From JAYXXU01 sp049301135 (GTDB lineage Bacteria > Pseudomonadota > Gammaproteobacteria > Pseudomonadales > Moraxellaceae): DNA of 28,236 nucleotides. The notes below the pieces were generated by a model. That model was not told the origin of the DNA. It saw only the letters and a program-made list of their open reading frames with translations, and ran no database searches. This document shows positions 1 to 6,972 of the stretch, in pieces (the first letter of the stretch is position 1; every line of letters begins with the position of its first letter). Made by a program: the position numbers and the translations under genes. Location of the stretch: positions 1 to 28,236 of the forward strand of contig JBAQKP010000195.1 in the NCBI GenBank assembly GCA_049301135.1, written 5' to 3'.

Positions 1-24
1 TGCGGTGTGGCCTGATTAGCAGCC

Positions 25-63
25 AAAAAAATCGCCGCCTGCATCACGATGGATGCAGGCGGC
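25..63 (-). terminator. Rho-independent terminator downstream of rnr
   Basis: A perfect 12-bp inverted repeat (34-45 with 52-63, 6-nt loop) is followed, reading on the minus strand, by two bases and then seven T residues (31-25). This is a textbook intrinsic terminator for transcription leaving rnr, about 100 bp past the rnr stop codon. Confidence 0.85.
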
Positions 64-107
64 AAGCTTGGGCGGTGTTGTGCGGATTGGGTGCGGGTGA
101 TGGAACA

Positions 108-151
108 CCGATGAGGTTTGCACGTCAGTGCTGACTTGCACACCTCATCGG
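108..151 (-). other. Long imperfect hairpin just after the rnr stop
   Basis: Positions 108-128 pair with 131-151 around a 2-nt centre, with only two mismatches in about 21 bp. It begins 8 nt past the rnr stop codon. No T-run follows on the minus strand, so it is not itself an intrinsic terminator. It may protect the 3' end of the rnr mRNA or be a single copy of a dispersed palindromic repeat. Confidence 0.5.
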
Positions 152-159
152 CAACCCGA

Positions 160-2739
160 TCAATCGGCTTTTTTCTTGGCGTTGGCTTTTTTGGCCTTGG
201 CCTTCTTGGGTTTTTTGTCATCATCGACCGATTTCTTTGCTTTGGCCTTGGCTTTTTTGGCAGCCTTTTCCACAGCGGTTTTCTTCGTTTTTTTGGTCGA
301 GACCGGCTCGATCAAACTGCTGGCTTCTGGCAAGCCCGTCATCAGTACGGGCGCTAGCTCGACTGCTTGCGCTGGCACAGTATTGGTCTGCCGTGTTGGA
401 CTACGGCGCGGCTGTGCTGGTTTTTGGGCTGGCCGCTCCGTTGCTGGGCGTTCTGTTGCGAGTTGCGCCGAGTTGCGCCGACTATTGCGGCTTGGACGAC
501 TGTTGGTTGTTGTTGGCGCGGTGCTGGCTGCGGGTTGGTTCGCTGTTTGGGTGCGTGGGGCTTTTTGTCGGACTGGCCGACCCGCGCTGGTCAGTTGCTT
601 GATCAGTTCAAAATCAACCTTGCGATCATCCAGATTGACGCCTGCAACTTTAACGCGCAGTTGATCACCCAAGGCAAAGCGTTGGCCGTGGCCGCGACCG
701 TTTAAAGTTTGGCTGGCTTGGTCAAACTCGAAGTAGTCATTGCCCATATTACGCACATGCACCAGCCCATCAACATACAGGCTGCTCAAGGTGACAAACA
801 GACCAAACTCGGTCACTGCGCTGACTGTGCCATCAAACTCCTCACCAATATGCTGCTGCATGTAGTGACACTTCAGCCAACTCATCACCGAGCGAGCCGC
901 TTCGTCGGCGCGGCGTTCGGTTTGTGAGTAATGCAGACCAGCATCTTCGAGTTGTTTTTCGTCGAGCGGCTGTGGCTGCTGCCCCAGATGCGCTTTGATC
1001 GCGCGATGCAACAGCAAGTCGGGATAGCGCCGGATCGGTGAGGTAAAGTGACTATACGCCTCATAGGCCAAGCCAAAATGCCCCAGATTATCCGCGCCAT
1101 AATAGGCTTGCATCATCGAGCGTAGCAGCACCGCATGAATACTCGGCGCGTCGATCCGCTCGCGGGTGGCAGTAATAATCGCTTGGTAGTCAGCTTGGGT
1201 GGGTTTTTCTGGAAAGCTCAAACCGAGCAGCTTCACATAGTCACGCACCTTTTGCACCCGCGTGCTTTCTGGTGGCTCATGGTTGCGGTACAGGACGTGC
1301 AGTTCGTTTTTGAGTGCAAAATCCGCCGCACTGACGTTGGCAAGCAACATACATTCTTCAATCAAACGATGCGCATCGTTGCGACCACGCGGTTTAATTT
1401 CGGTAATACCGCCTTGCTCATCGAACAGCATATAGGTTTCGGTGGTTTCAAACTCCATCGCACCACGTTCGGCGCGCACACCGAGCATCACCTGATACAG
1501 TTGATACAGAGTATTCAGCGATTTTTTGACATCCGGTAAATCTGGCACAATGCTGTCATCACCGCCCAAATATTCGGCGACTTGATCGTAGATCAGCCGT
1601 GCTTTGGAGTGCATCACCGCATTATAAAACTGATAGCTAGTCACTCGGCCGGCACGCGATAAGGTCATGTCGCAGACCATACACAGCCGATCTACGTTTG
1701 GTTTTAATGAGCACAGACCGTTTGACAATGCTTCGGGCAGCATCGGCACGACATGATTCGGGAAATACACCGATGTCCCACGCGCTTGCGCTTCCTCATC
1801 GAGTGCGGTGTTGGGTTTGACGTAGTAGCTGACATCAGCAATTGCAACCACCAAGCGGAAGCCACCACCGGCGCGTTTTTCGGCATATACCGCGTCATCG
1901 AAGTCGCGTGCGTCTAACCCATCAATCGTCACCAACGGCAACTCGCGCAAATCGACCCGATCTTTACGGTCTTTTGCGGTCGGTTCTTTGTACTTGTTGG
2001 TTTCTTTGAGCGCGTCTTCTGAGAACACATGCGGTAGATCAAAGTCTAACAAGGTACTCGGAATGATGATCTGGGTATCGACCCGATCTGCCAAGGATTG
2101 CACGATATGACCATTGGCATATTCGTCGCCGCTCGGCCACTCGTCAATCTTGATCCGTACCGCATCGCCAACCGTCACGCCAGCCGCTTGAATTTGTTCT
2201 GGCTCCATCGCAACTGGCTGATGGCTGTGTGGATTACCCAGTTGGATAAAGTATTCGCCATCGAGCAGTTTGACCTGACCGATAAATTCCTGCTGTCCAC
2301 GACTGACCACTTCGACGATTTTGGCCATCAAGCGGCCACGTTGATCGGCGCGGGTGGTGCGAGCGCGTACCACATCGCCATCGAACACGGCGCGCATCTC
2401 ACGCTCAGGTAAAAACAAGTCCTGCATGCCCTCGACCAGCACAAAGCCAAAGCCCTTGGGATTGGCTTGTACTGTACCGACGATCAGATCTTGCTCCGCA
2501 ATCGGCCGATAACGCGGCGGATAGTCGTCGGTCATCACCAGTTGGCTGTCGCGCACCATCGCACTGAGGCGGCGACTAATGGCTTCGATGGCATCCGGCT
2601 CAACCAAGTCAAAATGCTGTACCAACTCGCCATGCGACATGACGTGCTGGGCTAAAATTTGTCCAATTAATAAACGACTCGGAATCGGCGAGGCGTATCG
2701 CGCGGCCTCGTTCGCGGCTTCAGGATCTTGCCAGCTCAT
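160..2739 (-). CDS. rnr: Ribonuclease R (3'-5' exoribonuclease)
   Basis: Processive 3'-5' exoribonuclease that degrades structured RNA and contributes to rRNA, tmRNA and stress-related turnover in the cytoplasm. The 859-aa product opens with the family-typical WQDPEA...PIPSR segment. An N-terminal winged-helix/OB region (about 20-220) is followed by the RNB domain, whose metal-binding TIDGLDARDFDDAV motif supplies Asp273, 279, 281 and 282. An S1 domain lies at about 633-712. The C-terminal tail of roughly 145 residues is unusually long, first rich in Q/N/P/R, then almost pure Lys/Ala. Such tails occur in RNase R and can aid RNA or ribosome binding, but this length is notable. The ATG at 2739 fits the conserved N-terminus, with only a weak GAAG upstream. 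It is transcribed away from the divergent tRNA-Leu and ends in two hairpins. Confidence 0.96.
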   Translation of the reverse strand: MSWQDPEAANEAARYASPIPSRLLIGQILAQHVMSHGELVQHFDLVEPDAIEAISRRLSAMVRDSQLVMTDDYPPRYRPIAEQDLIVGTVQANPKGFGFVLVEGMQDLFLPEREMRAVFDGDVVRARTTRADQRGRLMAKIVEVVSRGQQEFIGQVKLLDGEYFIQLGNPHSHQPVAMEPEQIQAAGVTVGDAVRIKIDEWPSGDEYANGHIVQSLADRVDTQIIIPSTLLDFDLPHVFSEDALKETNKYKEPTAKDRKDRVDLRELPLVTIDGLDARDFDDAVYAEKRAGGGFRLVVAIADVSYYVKPNTALDEEAQARGTSVYFPNHVVPMLPEALSNGLCSLKPNVDRLCMVCDMTLSRAGRVTSYQFYNAVMHSKARLIYDQVAEYLGGDDSIVPDLPDVKKSLNTLYQLYQVMLGVRAERGAMEFETTETYMLFDEQGGITEIKPRGRNDAHRLIEECMLLANVSAADFALKNELHVLYRNHEPPESTRVQKVRDYVKLLGLSFPEKPTQADYQAIITATRERIDAPSIHAVLLRSMMQAYYGADNLGHFGLAYEAYSHFTSPIRRYPDLLLHRAIKAHLGQQPQPLDEKQLEDAGLHYSQTERRADEAARSVMSWLKCHYMQQHIGEEFDGTVSAVTEFGLFVTLSSLYVDGLVHVRNMGNDYFEFDQASQTLNGRGHGQRFALGDQLRVKVAGVNLDDRKVDFELIKQLTSAGRPVRQKAPRTQTANQPAASTAPTTTNSRPSRNSRRNSAQLATERPATERPAQKPAQPRRSPTRQTNTVPAQAVELAPVLMTGLPEASSLIEPVSTKKTKKTAVEKAAKKAKAKAKKSVDDDKKPKKAKAKKANAKKKAD

Positions 2740-2856
2740 GGATCGACTTCACATTAAAATTCAATGGACACCAGTTTAGCACAGTGCTGTGATGGCATTG
2801 AGTCTGTCTGCCGCAGCGCAGTGTGGTGAATCTGTTTTGAAAAATTGAAAAAATAC

Positions 2857-2885
2857 TTGACGCAGCCCAACTCGGTCTTTATGAT
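2857..2885 (+). promoter_or_regulatory. Sigma70 promoter of tRNA-Leu
   Basis: TTGACG (2857-2862) and TATGAT (2880-2885) are separated by exactly 17 bp. A C-rich discriminator follows, typical of stringently controlled stable-RNA promoters. The predicted start is about 10 nt before the tRNA. Confidence 0.8.
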
Positions 2886-2901
2886 CCCGCCCCACAGTAC
2901 T

Positions 2902-2986
2902 GCGGATATGGCGGAATTGGTAGACGCGCTAGTTTCAGGTATTAGTGTCGCAAGACGTGGAGGTTCAAGTCCTCTTATCCGCACCA
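2902..2986 (+). tRNA. tRNA-Leu(CAG)
   Basis: An 85-nt cloverleaf with acceptor ends GCGGATA/TATCCGC and an encoded CCA. The anticodon loop TTCAGGT gives CAG, reading CUG leucine codons. A long variable arm (GTC GCAA GAC) marks a class II tRNA, and GGTTCAAGTCC forms the T loop. It closely resembles enterobacterial tRNA-Leu(CAG). It has its own promoter and terminator, so it is monocistronic. Confidence 0.97.
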
Positions 2987-3019
2987 AATTAAGCAACACA
3001 AGGTCGCTTTTAGCAGCCT

Positions 3020-3056
3020 AAAAACCCTAGAGTTTACAAGACTCTAGGGTTTTTTA
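3020..3056 (+). terminator. Rho-independent terminator of tRNA-Leu
   Basis: A 10-bp perfect stem (3024-3033 with 3041-3050) encloses a 7-nt loop and is followed by a run of T residues. A-run symmetry on the left could let it work weakly in the other direction. It sits about 35 bp past the tRNA. Confidence 0.9.
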
Positions 3057-3235
3057 TTGCCCCGTCAAACGTGCTTCTGTTGGTAGCATCCTTTCTACAC
3101 TTCGTCGCCACCCAGATGCAGCAGGCGAGAGCTTCACTTATACTGTTATCTGAACAATAAACATTGCCCAACCAACACCGGCCGTGCAGCGCAGATTGAG
3201 CCGCATGTGAGCTGGTGAGCCAAGGAGTCTGTTGT

Positions 3236-3463
3236 ATGCTAAAACACCGCTTAATTGCTGTGAGTTTGATCGGTGGTTTAACCCTGCTGTCGGTGGCCTG
3301 TAGTAAGCCAGAGCCTGCGGCAGATCCTGCATCACGCGCAGAAACCACTGGCTATGTCAGTGAAAATCAGCAATATGTTGAGCAATTGAACAATGAGGTC
3401 GAGCTGGAAAATCCAGACAGTCTGCTGGCCGAACTCGATGAACCCACTGCCCCAAAACAATAA
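3236..3463 (+). CDS. Small lipoprotein, YVS/QYV family, copy 1
   Basis: A 75-aa predicted lipoprotein of unknown function. A basic start (MLKHR) and hydrophobic stretch lead to lipobox SVAC, so Cys22 is the likely lipidated residue after signal peptidase II cleavage. The acidic remainder carries YVSENQQYVEQL followed by ENPDSLLAELDE, a pattern shared with the lipoprotein at 3859. ATG 3236 is preferred over the upstream GTG at 3215 because AAGGAG (3222-3227) sits 8 nt before it. Ser rather than Asp follows the Cys-adjacent position, so outer-membrane retention is plausible. No known family is recognised. It lies between tRNA-Leu and its paralogue, with no obvious terminator behind it. Confidence 0.75.
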   Translation: MLKHRLIAVSLIGGLTLLSVACSKPEPAADPASRAETTGYVSENQQYVEQLNNEVELENPDSLLAELDEPTAPKQ

Positions 3464-3858
3464 CACCGTGTGACCGTGTCGGGCTGGCTCACCTGATCTT
3501 GCCCCGTACCGCTGCTACATACACCTGTTTATGCCGCTGTATCTGTTGATTTTTGCGCCCGCTGATTTTGAGTAAATTACATTTTTTTGTAAAAAAACAA
3601 GAAACTTTAATCAAATTGCAGTAATTTTGAGCATGAAGACTGTTGAGTATCGCGCCGTGGAAACATGCTGAGGCTGAGGCGCCCTCATCATCTGTCTGCT
3701 GAAAAAAAGCAAATCACTTCAATGGACTGTTGTGAATAAAGGATAGGGCTGTCCGTTGGATCTGCTGCGACGACGCGTCACATCAAGCGATGCGCTAGAA
3801 CCCCATCTGTGTCGTCGATCAGTGGATAGCCTGAGTGCTAAACCATCAAGGAATCATG
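3464..3858 (+). other. 395-bp intergenic region between the paralogous lipoproteins
   Basis: No convincing ORF is visible. The middle is AT-rich (about 3540-3640) and includes TTACA/TGTAA arms around a T-run near 3576-3593 and a long A-run. A short GAGG/CCTC palindrome lies near 3677. No clear -35/-10 pair or strong terminator was found. It presumably holds the promoter of the second lipoprotein gene, or an unrecognised small RNA. Confidence 0.4.
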
Positions 3859-4194
3859 ATGAAACAAAAAATGCTTGTGGCATGTGTACTATGGGCGACC
3901 GTTATGGTCGGCTGTAGCAAGAACCAACCCACCACAGAAGACAGTGCTGCGGCAAAACCGGATGCTGATGGCCGAGTGGCATATGTCAGCGATCAAGAGC
4001 AATATGTACAGTCCCTTCAGCAAGAAATTGCGATTGATGATCCCGATGCGTTGCTGGATGATTTAAATGAAAGCAGCGGCGATAACAGCCAAAACGCGGA
4101 ATTGGTACGCCTTAAATCGGTTGAAGCGTCGCCTGTGCAGGTCGTCGAGCCGTTGCCAAACGCACCTGTTGAGGCGCAGACAGCGGCTCAATAG
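3859..4194 (+). CDS. Small lipoprotein, YVS/QYV family, copy 2
   Basis: A 111-aa predicted lipoprotein, paralogous to the product of 3236-3463. The signal peptide ends in lipobox MVGC (Cys19 from this start) and is followed by SKN, where copy 1 has CSKP. The shared block reads AYVSDQEQYVQSLQQEI then DDPDALLDDLNE, aligning without gaps to copy 1. A longer, low-complexity Ala/Pro/Val/Glu tail follows that copy 1 lacks. AAGGA at 3848-3852 lies 6 nt before ATG 3859 and 3 nt before ATG 3856, so 3859 is preferred. An upstream alternative at 3835 has no ribosome site. The function is unknown; the acidic helical block suggests a protein-interaction role at the envelope, which is inference. Confidence 0.75.
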   Translation: MKQKMLVACVLWATVMVGCSKNQPTTEDSAAAKPDADGRVAYVSDQEQYVQSLQQEIAIDDPDALLDDLNESSGDNSQNAELVRLKSVEASPVQVVEPLPNAPVEAQTAAQ

Positions 4195-4267
4195 GCTGAT
4201 CGGTGGCGTGTTTGTCTATAAATTGGGCAAATCTTGACAGGATTGCTGAAAAAACCATGAATAGCCC

Positions 4268-4296
4268 TTGTGTCGCCGCCACGGATTTTGTACGAT
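4268..4296 (+). promoter_or_regulatory. Probable promoter of tRNA-Ser
   Basis: TTGTGT (4268-4273) and TACGAT (4291-4296) are 17 bp apart, placing the start a few nucleotides before the tRNA at 4311. A perfect TTGACA also lies at 4234-4239, but no good -10 is found at the right spacing. Confidence 0.5.
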
Positions 4297-4310
4297 GCTT
4301 GCCTTGCTGC

Positions 4311-4400
4311 GGTGAGGTGGGTGAGTGGCTGAAACCACATCCCTGCTAAGGATGCATACGGGTAACTGTATCGAGGGTTCGAATCCCTCCCTCACCGCCA
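4311..4400 (+). tRNA. tRNA-Ser(GCT)
   Basis: A 90-nt class II tRNA with acceptor GGTGAGG/CCTCACC and an encoded CCA. Anticodon stem CATCC/GGATG closes loop CTGCTAA, giving anticodon GCT for AGC/AGU serine codons. A long variable arm precedes the GGGTTCGAATCCC T arm. Confidence 0.97.
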
Positions 4401-4459
4401 AGTATTGATTAAGCGCGCGACCATTAGCACCTCGCATCATGTGTTTAATCAAAAAAAGC

Positions 4460-4488
4460 TTGACGATACGCACCTACATCTGTAGAAT
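4460..4488 (+). promoter_or_regulatory. Sigma70 promoter of tRNA-Arg
   Basis: TTGACG (4460-4465) and TAGAAT (4483-4488) are exactly 17 bp apart, followed by a GC-rich discriminator (GCGCGAC), as expected for a growth-rate-regulated tRNA promoter. Confidence 0.8.
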
Positions 4489-4504
4489 GCGCGACTCAAA
4501 TGAA

Positions 4505-4581
4505 GCGCCCATAGCTCAGCTGGATAGAGCACTTGGCTACGAACTAAGGGGTCGGGAGTTCGAATCTCTCTGGGCGCACCA
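4505..4581 (+). tRNA. tRNA-Arg(ACG)
   Basis: A 77-nt cloverleaf with acceptor GCGCCCA/TGGGCGC and an encoded CCA. Loop CTACGAA gives anticodon ACG, reading CGU/CGC/CGA after deamination of A34 to inosine. The D arm AGCTCAGCTGGATAGAGC and T loop GTTCGAATC are canonical. Confidence 0.97.
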
Positions 4582-4593
4582 TATTCTAAAAGA

Positions 4594-4619
4594 GTCTGAC
4601 TTCGGTCAGGCTTTTTTTT
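4594..4619 (+). terminator. Rho-independent terminator of tRNA-Arg
   Basis: A 7-bp stem (4594-4600 with 4605-4611, one G-U pair) capped by a stable TTCG tetraloop and followed by eight T residues. Confidence 0.92.
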
Positions 4620-4727
4620 GGCCTAAATTTGGGCTGAACAGTCTGGTGTACAACGCAGATAAGCTTGCATCCATCCCATCGCTCTGCCACGATTGCGCTG
4701 TTTTATCGCTGATCGACTGGTGTGTAT

Positions 4728-5306
4728 ATGTCTGATTCTCCCGCTATTCGTCCGGTAGTTGCAGGGCCTGTGTTGCGGATTACCGCACTGGTGTATGACG
4801 GCCTGCTGATTTTGGCCTTGATTATTGTGGTGGGCACGATCTTGATTGTGTTGGGCACATCGTCGCAGAGCATCGCACAAGGGCAGGCGGGTAAGCTCTC
4901 AGAAAACTATCGTTATTTTGTGTTGTTACCCTCGTTTATTGCGGTGACATGGCTGTTCTACGGCTTGTTCTGGCGACGGACAGGGCAGACTTTAGGCATG
5001 CAGACGTGGCGTTTAAAGGTGATTCAGCCAAATGGCGCGTTACTCGATTGGCCGCTGACGGTGATTCGCTGTTTAAGTGCCAGTATTGTGCCGCTGGTCT
5101 GTGGCTTGATGGGCTATTTGGTACATGGTACGCCGGTCGCCTTGGTAATTAGTTTGAGTATTGGGTTCTTATTTAACTATTGGTTTGCGTTGTTTAACCG
5201 TCGCCGTTTGGCCTTACATGATGTGATGTCTGGCACGCTGGTGGTGCGTTTGCCGCCTGCACCGCCGAGTCGTTGGCTACAAAAGCTATTGGGTCGCACA
5301 TCCTAG
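4728..5306 (+). CDS. RDD family integral membrane protein
   Basis: A 192-aa inner-membrane protein with the RDD fold. Hydrophobic segments are visible near residues 20-45, 65-85, 110-135 and 140-160. The RTGQTLGMQTWRLKV segment and the terminal RRRLALHDVMSGTLVV (the Asp-rich end of the domain) are characteristic. RDD proteins are poorly characterised; some members affect ion exchange or transport, so no substrate is assigned. ATG 4728 is chosen over GTG 4722; neither has a strong ribosome site. It follows the tRNA-Arg terminator and converges on hyi with only 8 bp between the stop codons, so the two mRNAs may overlap at their 3' ends. Confidence 0.85.
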   Translation: MSDSPAIRPVVAGPVLRITALVYDGLLILALIIVVGTILIVLGTSSQSIAQGQAGKLSENYRYFVLLPSFIAVTWLFYGLFWRRTGQTLGMQTWRLKVIQPNGALLDWPLTVIRCLSASIVPLVCGLMGYLVHGTPVALVISLSIGFLFNYWFALFNRRRLALHDVMSGTLVVRLPPAPPSRWLQKLLGRTS

Positions 5307-5314
5307 AGCGTCAA

Positions 5315-6085
5315 TCACTGCAAAAACCAGCCCAGACTGTCAGTGGTCGTCCCCAAGGGACGGTACTCTGCGCCTGTCCAGCCTTGATAGTCCGATTGCC
5401 GCACATAGTCAAAAATCGCCTTAAAATCCAATGTTCCTGTGCTGGGCTGCTGCCGATTTGGATGGTCGGCAAACTGAATATGCCCGATCTGATGTAGATT
5501 GTCCTGTAGGGCTTGCAAGACTGGCTCGCCCATCATCGCCATGTGATAGCAGTCGTACTGCATCTTCAGTTCAGGTCGGCCAACTGCCTCAAGCATTTCT
5601 TGGGTTTGCGCAATCGTTTGTAATAAAAAACGCGGCATATCAACGCCATTAATCGCCTCTATGACAGGGGTGATCCCACAGGCAGCGATTTCACGACTGG
5701 CATAACGCAGATTGCCCGCCAGTGTTTCAAGGCAGGGCAGCAAATCCGACAGCTCGGGCTGACGTCCGGCCAAGATATTCACGTTCGGCACGTTTAACAC
5801 GCGCGCGTAGTGCAATCCTTCAAACAACGCTTGCCGAAACTGATATTCACGCCCTGGCACACCCGTGATGCCATCGCCGCCTTGCATCAGATCGCCTGCC
5901 GGCAGGTTGATCAGTACCAGTTTAAGCTGATGCTGTTCGAGCTGGTCACGAATCGCGATCACGTCCAGATCATAGGGAAACTGAATTTCGACTGCCGTAA
6001 AGCCTGCTTGTTTGGCCAAAGCAAACCGATCCAGCAAGGGCACTTCAGTAAACAGCATGGACAGATTGGCAGAGAAGCGCAGCAT
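5315..6085 (-). CDS. hyi: Hydroxypyruvate isomerase family (Hyi/OtnI type)
   Basis: A TIM-barrel isomerase predicted to interconvert hydroxypyruvate and tartronate semialdehyde, or a related 2-oxo-tetronate as in OtnI. The 256-aa length is typical. Glu143 (in VIEAING) and Glu240 (in GAEYRP) fall exactly at the positions of the catalytic glutamates of the E. coli enzyme. Asp178/His181 in YDCYHMAMM and the IQFADHPNR segment match the metal-binding part. ATG 6085 has AAGG 7 nt upstream, and this site overlaps the stop codon of the reductase gene, so the two are translationally coupled. The reductase normally consumes its product, which supports the pairing. No glyoxylate carboligase gene is in the window. 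Confidence 0.88.
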   Translation of the reverse strand: MLRFSANLSMLFTEVPLLDRFALAKQAGFTAVEIQFPYDLDVIAIRDQLEQHQLKLVLINLPAGDLMQGGDGITGVPGREYQFRQALFEGLHYARVLNVPNVNILAGRQPELSDLLPCLETLAGNLRYASREIAACGITPVIEAINGVDMPRFLLQTIAQTQEMLEAVGRPELKMQYDCYHMAMMGEPVLQALQDNLHQIGHIQFADHPNRQQPSTGTLDFKAIFDYVRQSDYQGWTGAEYRPLGTTTDSLGWFLQ

Positions 6086-6094
6086 GGCGAGACC

Positions 6095-6949
6095 TTAGTG
6101 TAAATACAGTTGGATGATGCTGGACAAGTCAGCGGCAGCCTGTCCCGCAGCAATCTGCTGTTGTAGGCGTTGCTGTGCTTGTTGTGCGACTGGAATCGGT
6201 AGGTCGAGTGATTGTGCCAGATTGAGCGCATTGCTCAGGTCTTTGTTCAGGGTTTGCACTTTCCATTGCACCGGCTCAAACGATTGGCTGGCCATGCGTG
6301 GCGCGAGGATTTGCAGGGGCTTAGAGTCGGCAAAACCACCGGCGAGGGCAGTGGCAAGCTGGCTGGCATCGACCCCAGCACGGTGCGCAAGCGCGACCGC
6401 CTCGGCGATTAAGGTACTGTTGGCAGCGACGATCAGTTGATTACAGATTTTGGTGACTTGGCCTGCACCGCTCGCGCCCATGTGGGTCCCGCGCTGGCTG
6501 AGCGGGGCGAAAAAATCTGTCAGTTGCGCAATCGCTATCGCGTCACCACCGGCAAAAATCACCAGCGTGCCTTGCTCTGCACCGATCACGCCACCGGATA
6601 CCGGTGCATCGACCCAAAACGCGCCGCGAGCTTGGGTGAGTTGTGCCAATTCACGGGTCGTTTCGGCGGTAATACTGGAAAAATCCACCACGATCTGTCC
6701 GGCTTTTAGCAGCGGGATCAGTTGTGCGGCGACCTGTTGTACTGCCGCGTCATCCGCCAGACACAGTCCAATCACTGTGGCATCAATCGGTTGCGATAGG
6801 TCAGGCAGTACCTGTGCACCTTGTGCTGCCAGCGGCTCAGTGGCTGCGCGTGTGCGATTCCAGACGCTGACGTGGTGGCCAGCCTGTAGCAGCCGTGTAC
6901 TCATGCGACTGCCCATCAATCCCATACCTAAAAATGCAAAATTTGCCAT
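6095..6949 (-). CDS. 2-hydroxy-3-oxopropionate reductase-like dehydrogenase
   Basis: A 284-aa NAD(P)-dependent member of the beta-hydroxyacid dehydrogenase family (GlxR/GarR/3-hydroxyisobutyrate dehydrogenase). The N-terminal Rossmann motif GMGLMGSRM, the substrate loop DAPVSGG at about 114-120 and the catalytic lysine in GAGQVTKICNQ (Lys167) are all present. Adjacent hyi makes tartronate semialdehyde reduction to glycerate the likeliest activity, but a 3-hydroxyisobutyrate or succinic semialdehyde role cannot be excluded. ATG 6949 gives the family-standard MANFAFLGMG start; a TTG seven codons upstream is less likely. It begins 23 bp after the crotonase stop, indicating an operon. Confidence 0.85.
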   Translation of the reverse strand: MANFAFLGMGLMGSRMSTRLLQAGHHVSVWNRTRAATEPLAAQGAQVLPDLSQPIDATVIGLCLADDAAVQQVAAQLIPLLKAGQIVVDFSSITAETTRELAQLTQARGAFWVDAPVSGGVIGAEQGTLVIFAGGDAIAIAQLTDFFAPLSQRGTHMGASGAGQVTKICNQLIVAANSTLIAEAVALAHRAGVDASQLATALAGGFADSKPLQILAPRMASQSFEPVQWKVQTLNKDLSNALNLAQSLDLPIPVAQQAQQRLQQQIAAGQAAADLSSIIQLYLH

Positions 6950-6972
6950 TCGCTCGGCTTTCTCCTGCAAGG

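Noticed and set aside
128..664. Plus-strand open frame of 178 codons opposite the rnr tail
   Set aside because: It mirrors the Lys/Ala-rich low-complexity tail of RNase R and yields a biased Leu/Phe peptide.
2754..2999. Minus-strand open frame across tRNA-Leu
   Set aside because: It is the complement of a clear tRNA and promoter; its peptide (VRIRGLEPPRLA) is the usual spurious translation of a tRNA T arm.
4234..4263. TTGACA at 4234 as the tRNA-Ser promoter
   Set aside because: The -35 is perfect, but no acceptable -10 is found at 16-18 bp; the pair at 4268/4291 is better placed.
4216..4735. Open frames over tRNA-Ser and tRNA-Arg
   Set aside because: Both contain translated tRNA sequence (for example AIAQLDRALGYELRGREFESL-type text) and have no ribosome sites.
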